A stretch of DNA of 15,242 nucleotides from Isotricha intestinalis (Eukaryota > Ciliophora > Litostomatea > Vestibuliferida > Isotrichidae), in assembly GCA_023807065.1 (NCBI GenBank), contig JAJJLU010004296.1, positions 1-15,242 on the forward strand. The letters run 5' to 3'. Within the stretch, counting starts at the first letter, position 1, and each line of letters starts with the position of its first letter. The translations under genes were made by a program, and so were the position numbers. This document shows positions 9,101 to 15,242 of the stretch, one piece after another. Under the pieces are notes generated by a model that saw only the letters and a program-made list of their open reading frames with translations, had not been told where the DNA came from and ran no database searches.

Positions 9101-12100
9101 TATAAAAAAATAAATTATAATAAAAATAAGATTATAATTGGGGAAGAAGACATTCTTTTTAATACAAAATTAAAAGATAATAATTTTTTATGGATAATTT
9201 TATCTTATTTAACAGAACATAAAGAAAAAAAAGATGTTGGAGAATTATTTTTTCAAACAAGAATCTTAGATCAATATTTTTGGATACCAGTTTGGAGAAA
9301 TTTAGGAAAATTCAATGAATATCCTAAAAAATTAAGAGTAGAAAAAAACAATATAAAAAAATCTGAAGAATATAAAAAAATTTTAATGAAAAGTAATTTA
9401 AAAGAAATTACAACAATATTCCTTGATTTTACTATAGATAATCACCAAAAAATTCAATTTATTAAAGAATTAAGTAATTTATTTGATGAACAAAAACAAA
9501 AATTAATTCAAGAATTAGTAAAAGAAAAATTAATTGAGAGTGATAATGAGTTATTAACCATTCAATTTATTAACATTTTAATCACATTAAGAAATATTAT
9601 GATGGAAAGATTAGAATATTTAGAGAAAAAAAAATGGTCTTTGGAAGAAATTACAGAACAAATAGTAAAAAATTATCAAAAAGAAAAATTCAAAGATGTA
9701 ACAGAAAAAGTTTTTTCTGATTCTATAAGAAATATCGAAAAAACTATAATAAAAAATAATGATTTTGATGAACAAGATAATATTGATAAAAAAGTATGGA
9801 TTTTTAAAGAAAATGAAATTCCAGAAATTAGAGAAAACAATCAGAAAGAAGAAATGTTATATAATTTTTCCAAAATAAAGCAAGATAATGAATTAAAAGA
9901 ATTTGAAATTAATAAAGAAATATTAAATCCACCAAAATATGAAAATTTAGTAAATATAAATGAATATATAAATTTATATAAAAAATTAATATCAATATGT
10001 CAAGCATTTCCTTTTTTAATAAATAAATCAGATGATAAACAATCTTCAAATATTTTTAACTTATTATATTCTTTTTATCTTATTAGTCAAAAAAGTGAAA
10101 AATCAATAATAGAAAGAGAAATTAAAAATTTCCATAAGTCTTTTAATTATTTATGTAATATTTTAGATAAGTGTGATGTCGATTTAAGTCAATTTAGAAT
10201 AAATATCGAAGAAAAACCAAATCCTGAGAACTATATTATAGAAAATTTACAATCTTTTTCTTTTAATGTTCCTCAAAATGAATGGAATATAATAAATGAA
10301 AAAAAGAAAAATATGAATTATACAAATGTAAATTTACAAAATATAGAAAAAGATGAGAATTATTTTTCTTCAAAAATTTACTCAAATTACATAGAAAAAA
10401 AACAATATTCAACCAATATAAGAAAAAATGTAGGAAAAAAAAATATTAAAGTAATTCCCCAAGATAAAACAGAAAAGAAATTTATTTATCATAATTATGA
10501 TTCAGATGATAATAGTGATGACGAAATAAACAAAGAAAACGAAGAAGAGAAAATATATTTAAAAGAAATAGAAAAGATGTCAATAATATTAGAACATGAT
10601 TTAATCAAACAAAAAAATAAAACTGAAAATGTTAAAACATTAATATCAAGAATGAAAAAAATGAATAATATAACATTAAGATTACCAGATGAATTTGATG
10701 AAGAAATACCAAGGGAATATTTCGAAAAATATTATAATAAAGATGATAAAAATAAATTTCCTATTTCATTGTTGAATCAAATTTCTCAAAAATTAGCAAT
10801 AAAGTTTTATCAAGCAGTAATTGATACTAAAAAAGATTTAAATCAAATATGTTGTGTAATTGCAATAGATTGTAGTAGAACAATAAAAATAAAAAATAAA
10901 ATATTGCATTTATTTTTAGCGTCAGGAATGATAGAATGTTTTAATGCATTAGAAATACCATATTCTATTGTAATATTCGCTGATTATAAATTTCAATATA
11001 TAATTAAAAAGTTTGAAGAAGCACATTCTGAATATATTATTCAGAGAATATTTGATTGTATTATTGTAGAAAGATTTAGAACAAGAATTGCAGATGCTTG
11101 TTATTTTATTAATGAAAAAGTATTTTGTGATTTAAGAGATTATAAAGCAATATTTTTAATATCTAATGGAATTGACCCTAAATTAAATGTTGGAGAACAA
11201 TGGAATTCTATTTTAGATAATAAAAAAAATTCTTTTGGATTTTTCTTTGTTCATCCAACTGAAAAAGGAGAATTAAATGAAGAGGATTTATCTTATTTAA
11301 TAAATATGTGGAATAGATTCAAAAATGATACAGATACTTCTGTAATATCAATCAATGAAGATAATATTTTTAATGTCGAATTTCGTCTTATTAGTAATTT
11401 TGCATCTGTTTTCAAAAAATTAGAACCTCAATTCAAAGAATTAGAAAAAACAATTAATAACGAACCTTTTTTTGTTAAAAATATTAATTTAAATGTGGAA
11501 GATATGGAAAAATTCACAAAAATAATTGATAATTATTCCAAAGAATATTCAATTTATGTTCAAAATAATCCTCATTCTCAACCAAAAAAGAAATATAATA
11601 ATGATAATATTAAAATTATTCCTTCATTTATTACTTCAAATATTCAGACTAATAATTTAAATGAAATAAATTCAATATTATCATCTATATTAAATGAATT
11701 AAAAGATATTAAAATTAATGAAATAAGTTTAGCATTTCCTCCAAATAAACCATCAATGTATATTCCTTCAATTAAAGGAAATAGATTATATATTATTGGA
11801 TTAATTAATTTTGTTTTAACTAATGGACAAGATAGTAAAATTTGGTTAGAAAAAAAAGGTGGGCTTAAAAGAGATTATAGAATAAGTATAATTATTGATT
11901 CTTCAAAATCATGTTTTAATGAAATTATGTTTTCTCATTCTTTTAAATCGATTATGACTTTATTAAAAATGTTATCTTTATTAGAAATACCTTATTTTGA
12001 TTTAATTATTGCCACAAAAAATAAACCAAAAGTAATTTGTGCTGGATTAGATACTACATATATTTTATCTAATAACTCCATAATTTGGAAAGCTTTAATT

Positions 12101-14203
12101 GGTTCTTTATTAAAAAATGATTCATTTTGTAATTTAAAAGACGCAATTAATACTGTAATTAAATTTAAAACATTAAATACTGCTAAAAAACACATTTGTA
12201 TGATTTTTACAGATGGATTATTTGATTTAAATCATAAAGAGAATTTAAAAGATTTAATAAGTTATGGAGAAGAATGTGGAATTAATATATATGGAATAGG
12301 ATTAGGTTTATACCCAAAAGGTATTTCTGATATTTTTTCTAAATGTATTTGGTGTTTAAATCCAGATTTAATAGGAAAAGCTTTATCAGTTTTTTATGGT
12401 AATGATGTTGAAGATTTAAATGAAATTTTTGCAACTAAATCAAATATAAAGTCTAATAAAAATGAAATATATCATAAATTATTAGAAAATCCAGATGAAT
12501 ACATAAGATATTTATCACTAAAAAAATATTTAGAAGATAAACCTTTATATAATGAAACATTTGAAGAAACAGTTAACAAGGACGAAGCAAATGATGAAAC
12601 AAAAGATAATATTAAATTAACAAAAGAAACAACAATGTGTGCCCCAAATTCATTTAAAGGATTAAAATGTTTATTATGTGCATTTTGGAGTAAAAGTATT
12701 GCAGGAAAAAAAGAACAAGAATGGGTAGATTACAAATATTTCACAGAAAGATATAATAAAGAACAAAAGTGTTTGTCAGAAGTTTTTGAATACTATGGTG
12801 TAGAATTAATTGTAAAAACTGATTATATATCATGTATAAAAGAATTAGAAAAAGGACTATATTATGCATGTTGGGTTATATGTGGAGATGGAAGTGGTAG
12901 ATTACCAGAAGGAGGAAATCCAAATATTGTTGGTCAATTTATTGAATGTGTTATTAGATTTTGGATGCAAGGTGGTGCTTTAGTATGGTGGTGTGATAAT
13001 GAACCTTTAACTTATGAAGCTAATTTATTTTTAGAAAAAGTAGAATTCCCAGGTGAAGTTACTAAAACAAAAGTTAGATATAAAGGTAATCATCTAGGAA
13101 AAAAAACAATGTATCAAGGAAATATTAATGAAGTTAAAAATTCAGTATTTAATAATAAAAGAAAATTTTTAGGAAAATATGTGAGATATTCATTAGCTCA
13201 TAATTTAGTGAAAATGTATATGGGACATACAGTTTCATATGTAGATACTAATGATATAGAACCTTTTATTCCTTTTGCATATGATGATGAAAATGGATTA
13301 AGTATAATTTTTTATCCTTCAAATCCTGATTATCCACATGGTGACATTATAATAGATGGTGGTTTTACTAAATTATTATATGAATTAGAAACTGAAGGAA
13401 CGGAAAGGTATTTATTAAATATTATATCATGGACAACACAATATTCTAGAAGATATGATGAATTAAAAATAGAAAATTGGACAGAAGTTAAATTATTTCC
13501 TACATTTGATTTTATGATTGATGAAAGTGTAATATGGGAAGGATTTATTGAAAATAAATCAAAATCAAAAGAATTTGATGTTATATATATGGTAGATGCA
13601 ACAGGTTCAATGGAGAGTTATATTGAAAGTGCAAAAAATCAATGTATAAATATTTCAAATGAATTAAAAAAAAAATATCCTAACCTAAATTTTAATTTTG
13701 GTGCTATATTTTACAGAGATCCAATTGATTCTCCTTCTGATAAACATGATTTAATCTCACTTACAAATGATATGGAATATTTACAAAAATCAATAGGAGA
13801 AATCAAAGCTTATGGTGGAGAAGATGAACCTGAAGATTGGGTTGGTGCTTATAGAATGGCAACTGAGTCAATTCCTTTTAGAAATGGTACAAGATTAATA
13901 ATTCATATTGCAGATGCTCCAGCTCATGGACAACTATTTTGTAATGTAAACAATCATAATGATGAAGAATCAAAACTTCCACCTTTAATTAAAAAATTAG
14001 TTGATAAAGATATTAAAATTTATGCTTTTTCAATCAATGATTATGCACTTGTTTCATTTGAAAAATGTTGTGAATTATATAATAGTTATGGAAGTTTAAT
14101 GTATACTATTAAAGATTTTCATGATAATAAAGATGAAATTATAAGTAATTTTAAGAATTTAATTGTTGATGCTATCACTTGTGCTGCTCCTATTGATGAA
14201 TGA
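6140..14203 (+). CDS. Giant midasin-like protein with three vWA domains and a GATase-like domain, about 2,687 aa
   Basis: Start is the first ATG (6140) in a frame open since 5576; stop is TGA. Residues below count from this ATG. About 1-370 is helical. About 372-492 is Lys/Glu-rich coiled coil. About 587-950 is beta-rich and may be immunoglobulin-like. About 1095-1200 is helical, and about 1450-1470 is an acidic Asp/Glu/Ser patch. vWA1 has IAIDCSRT (Asp1577) and LISNG, where Asn1676 replaces the usual Asp. vWA2 is preceded by KIWLEKK..KRDY as in midasin and has IIIDSSKS (Asp1920) and FTDG (Asp2025). About 2174-2438 resembles class I glutamine amidotransferases (GGALVWWCD, Cys2285; IIIDGGFTKLL). 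vWA3 has VDATGSM (Asp2486) and IADAPAHG (Asp2592). vWA domains bind partners through a metal ion, so a scaffold or complex-assembly role is inferred. No AAA ATPase, kinase or membrane segment is visible. The frame holds an A15 run (6836-6850) without a break. Confidence 0.85.
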   Translation: MKKYPLAILFLFKYEDCERELKFYLEKTEKNDNKFPLFLLLYRIFSSDFSLIFKTFQNTHISKIIEKNLPKLIYKALNDYKNYSFDWCGLFIENINTHLINTKIRYIYDYICHLSEISILQLFENESDELIIFFEKFINSFLTKLIDIIIKGNIEELFINSFDELNDMKSVENIYDVLEEEFHNYKINTLNTFFGIFLENIEKLDSERVKNNNDNIHEELKEAISLDYENEIKKKKKEKFQNELHKKVVDYDKFTKDTDEFKNLYDNLKNEENINVFNEKCSKIFSIYEKYKINNIFNKNGDSIKFQFLMNIPNTNSQSQIMIETKDKKINFPKNDKIFLPSFLNIKEKNILTDKNFKYLFHSYIQKKEIYSINEKKLKEENSKKKKELENYKKIDIKSIHVENPNLRINDKYVNITSLEKDNQSIILRIQEFNLEISKLAKEIANKKIDIRIEELNNINKQKNEKKGQKKSEVYQKEKELLSIFNSFYASMTHIKQKANNLKLVKPQFINGSTEPKNTIKICEKFEIYKNNIMIYLLKIDESYKELEYIENKIKKCLESIGFKFNLQYKNIKIATNKINFEKFKIKSVNSPYLTITDENKILFSLNSFERIIGPYVPSLYLNNIITFNIISFIDKNIEAKLIINDDSPLKNYFDISKVVLSTNPIKISYRHLGNQKYKEPKEEITIGTIIIKIQNEDIIKEIPFKFITQIMPLQLNLECSKNLYYENNEFIFKNKFFYEGDSIKFKLNIPNTEFNCKYFSRQIYLIDSDDNEVEIPKIMYDEKKDEIKLIFPCIKEKDKDKQISGYIFFYISASLKLQIRLNSKIKKFDFVFASYDIVSNQYSEYSYILYYDEDDDDNNTQKIHFHIEFLTEYKKKRKIEIIVPENKEKNELQFKLIGINNIIETEKKGISFYIKITNITNPLKGINDIKVKIDDFACAKLYGKILYLPQYAYNKEKKKIEIYNKKNNSQFDTDILINPFNYHISSYKKINYNKNKIIIGEEDILFNTKLKDNNFLWIILSYLTEHKEKKDVGELFFQTRILDQYFWIPVWRNLGKFNEYPKKLRVEKNNIKKSEEYKKILMKSNLKEITTIFLDFTIDNHQKIQFIKELSNLFDEQKQKLIQELVKEKLIESDNELLTIQFINILITLRNIMMERLEYLEKKKWSLEEITEQIVKNYQKEKFKDVTEKVFSDSIRNIEKTIIKNNDFDEQDNIDKKVWIFKENEIPEIRENNQKEEMLYNFSKIKQDNELKEFEINKEILNPPKYENLVNINEYINLYKKLISICQAFPFLINKSDDKQSSNIFNLLYSFYLISQKSEKSIIEREIKNFHKSFNYLCNILDKCDVDLSQFRINIEEKPNPENYIIENLQSFSFNVPQNEWNIINEKKKNMNYTNVNLQNIEKDENYFSSKIYSNYIEKKQYSTNIRKNVGKKNIKVIPQDKTEKKFIYHNYDSDDNSDDEINKENEEEKIYLKEIEKMSIILEHDLIKQKNKTENVKTLISRMKKMNNITLRLPDEFDEEIPREYFEKYYNKDDKNKFPISLLNQISQKLAIKFYQAVIDTKKDLNQICCVIAIDCSRTIKIKNKILHLFLASGMIECFNALEIPYSIVIFADYKFQYIIKKFEEAHSEYIIQRIFDCIIVERFRTRIADACYFINEKVFCDLRDYKAIFLISNGIDPKLNVGEQWNSILDNKKNSFGFFFVHPTEKGELNEEDLSYLINMWNRFKNDTDTSVISINEDNIFNVEFRLISNFASVFKKLEPQFKELEKTINNEPFFVKNINLNVEDMEKFTKIIDNYSKEYSIYVQNNPHSQPKKKYNNDNIKIIPSFITSNIQTNNLNEINSILSSILNELKDIKINEISLAFPPNKPSMYIPSIKGNRLYIIGLINFVLTNGQDSKIWLEKKGGLKRDYRISIIIDSSKSCFNEIMFSHSFKSIMTLLKMLSLLEIPYFDLIIATKNKPKVICAGLDTTYILSNNSIIWKALIGSLLKNDSFCNLKDAINTVIKFKTLNTAKKHICMIFTDGLFDLNHKENLKDLISYGEECGINIYGIGLGLYPKGISDIFSKCIWCLNPDLIGKALSVFYGNDVEDLNEIFATKSNIKSNKNEIYHKLLENPDEYIRYLSLKKYLEDKPLYNETFEETVNKDEANDETKDNIKLTKETTMCAPNSFKGLKCLLCAFWSKSIAGKKEQEWVDYKYFTERYNKEQKCLSEVFEYYGVELIVKTDYISCIKELEKGLYYACWVICGDGSGRLPEGGNPNIVGQFIECVIRFWMQGGALVWWCDNEPLTYEANLFLEKVEFPGEVTKTKVRYKGNHLGKKTMYQGNINEVKNSVFNNKRKFLGKYVRYSLAHNLVKMYMGHTVSYVDTNDIEPFIPFAYDDENGLSIIFYPSNPDYPHGDIIIDGGFTKLLYELETEGTERYLLNIISWTTQYSRRYDELKIENWTEVKLFPTFDFMIDESVIWEGFIENKSKSKEFDVIYMVDATGSMESYIESAKNQCINISNELKKKYPNLNFNFGAIFYRDPIDSPSDKHDLISLTNDMEYLQKSIGEIKAYGGEDEPEDWVGAYRMATESIPFRNGTRLIIHIADAPAHGQLFCNVNNHNDEESKLPPLIKKLVDKDIKIYAFSINDYALVSFEKCCELYNSYGSLMYTIKDFHDNKDEIISNFKNLIVDAITCAAPIDE

Positions 14204-14607
14204 ATATAATTTTTTTAATTTATAAATTTTAAATTTTGATTAGATTCATTTTTCTATACTATTGTGTATTAATTTATTTATTCTATCATTAAATATATTA
14301 TTAAAGTTTTTCTTTTATTCATTTATTTCATTTTTTACTTATTTAACCGAATGATATGTAATTTGTTTATTTTTATATTTATGGAATAAATATAATTTAT
14401 TTTCTTTGTATTCATTTTTCATCATTTCATTTAAAAAATGTACTTATTGTCAAAAACCACAAATTATAATTTCCATTTAAAAAGAAAAAAAATAATATTT
14501 ATACACAAAATTGATTTTTAATTTACTCATAAAAATTAAATAAAAATTAAAAAATATTTTTAAACCATAAATTCCAAAAAAACCATTTATGAAAAGTAAG
14601 AAAAAAC
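14204..14607. other. Convergent intergenic region (shared 3' flanks)
   Basis: This 404-base stretch separates the 3' ends of the giant gene (plus) and the flavin oxidoreductase (minus). It is T-rich on the plus strand with many TCATT/TTTATT motifs. An AATAAA lies at 14385-14390, but in DNA this AT-rich it is weak evidence for a polyadenylation signal. I see no gene or hairpin terminator. Confidence 0.55.
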
Positions 14608-15242
14608 TTACTTTTGATTTTTCCCTTTAACAGGAGGAAGCCATTCTGGATCAGTAATACACATTTTCCACAAATTACTAGGAATAGAATATTTTTCAGG
14701 ATGATTAGTATCAATTTCCAAATCGAGTTTATTTCCATTTTTTAGTTTAATTCCTAAATCCTTATTAATCATGCTTGCTCTTCCACATCCAATAAATTCA
14801 CAGAATCCACTATTTAAAGCACGATTAAAATCATTTTCACTATATAATCCTCCAACACCAATTAAAGCCATTTTTCCTTTAGTTTCATTATGAATAAGTT
14901 TTAATCTTTCTTGTCCAGCGCCTTCACCATTTCTAGCATTTTGGAAAAAATTTTTTAAGAAATATGAATAAATTGAAGTGGTTTTTTAACAAGAACTCTT
15001 ACAAGTTTTAATGTTTCTGTCATTGTTAAACCACCTTCATAAGGTTCTTCAGGAGATAAACTATATCCTATAATAAAATTAGGTTTATTATATATTTCTC
15101 GAATTTTACAAACAGCATCAATAATTTTAAGAGGAAAATTCATTCTTTTCTCATCAGAACCACCACAATCATCTTTTCTTCTATTAGTATAAGGAGAATA
15201 AAATTGTTGAATATGATAATTATTAGCACCATGAATTTCAAC
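14608..15242 (-). pseudogene. Old Yellow Enzyme family NAD(P)H:flavin oxidoreductase, C-terminal part, frameshifted
   Basis: The gene enters from the right edge and ends with TAA at 14610-14608. The visible part begins with VEIHGANNYHIQQFYSPYTN and continues RRKDDCGGSDEKRMNFPLKI, a hallmark of Old Yellow Enzymes, where His and Asn of H-x-x-N bind the substrate. After a frame change it resumes KNFFQNARNGEGAGQERL and IGVGGLYSENDF..GCGRASMIN, the FMN-phosphate-binding end. The two parts are in different frames: the first stops with TAA at 14957-14955, right after FIHIS, and a single missing base near 14957-14964 explains it. The family reduces activated alkenes using FMN; copies in anaerobic protists are often of bacterial origin. 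It is either a pseudogene or an intact gene with a one-base assembly error. Confidence 0.85.

Noticed and set aside
11992..12195. Minus-strand 67-codon ORF
   Set aside because: Antisense shadow of vWA2, which has clear motifs on the plus strand.
6140..14203. Ciliate code (TAA/TAG as Gln) or Euplotes code (TGA as Cys)
   Set aside because: About 2,690 codons contain none of the three stop triplets, and Gln and Cys are encoded by CAA/CAG and TGT/TGC.
14547..14738. Minus-strand 63-codon ORF overlapping the flavin oxidoreductase
   Set aside because: Out of frame with the recognised C-terminal FMN-binding sequence; hydrophobic by chance.
1..15242. tRNA, rRNA, CRISPR array, insertion sequence
   Set aside because: No cloverleaf, conserved rRNA core, spaced direct repeats or transposase motif could be seen.

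Overview
The window is extremely AT-rich eukaryotic DNA, most likely from an anaerobic or microaerophilic protist. Evidence: a midasin-like multi-vWA giant protein, protein-kinase and MORN-repeat sequences, a small protein with a myristoylation/palmitoylation-type N-terminus, and long homopolymers and low-complexity tracts. A frame of about 2,690 codons contains no TAA, TAG or TGA and ends in TGA, so the standard code applies to the main gene. I cannot name the organism. Trichomonads, standard-code (litostome/rumen-type) ciliates and AT-rich amoebae all remain possible.

Layout. The left 2.9 kb, plus a weak trace near 3.1 kb, is a graveyard of decayed plus-strand genes: a pseudokinase C-lobe with one membrane helix (1-731), a short BspA-like (DUF285) repeat block (676-1264), and two MORN-repeat remnants (about 1500-2045 and 2583-2770). 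One small apparently intact minus-strand gene (2160-2477) lies between the two MORN remnants. A 90-base island of higher GC follows at 2781-2870. From 2880 to 3640 there is almost nothing readable.

From about 3641 to 14203 lies one giant plus-strand gene. Its first 2 kb reads as a helical and E/K-rich protein but is broken by about nine lesions (frameshifts and in-frame TAA codons). The last 8.6 kb is completely open. From the first ATG at 6140 it encodes about 2,687 residues: coiled coil, beta-rich region, helical region, two midasin-like vWA domains, a glutamine-amidotransferase-like domain and a third vWA domain. This sharp boundary between decay and conservation is the most interesting feature. 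The gene appears to have lost its original N-terminus while the rest stays under selection.

At the right edge, convergent to the giant gene, is the C-terminal part of an Old Yellow Enzyme family flavin oxidoreductase on the minus strand, broken by a single-base frameshift. The genes show no evident common pathway; the window looks like a rapidly decaying accessory region around one large conserved gene.
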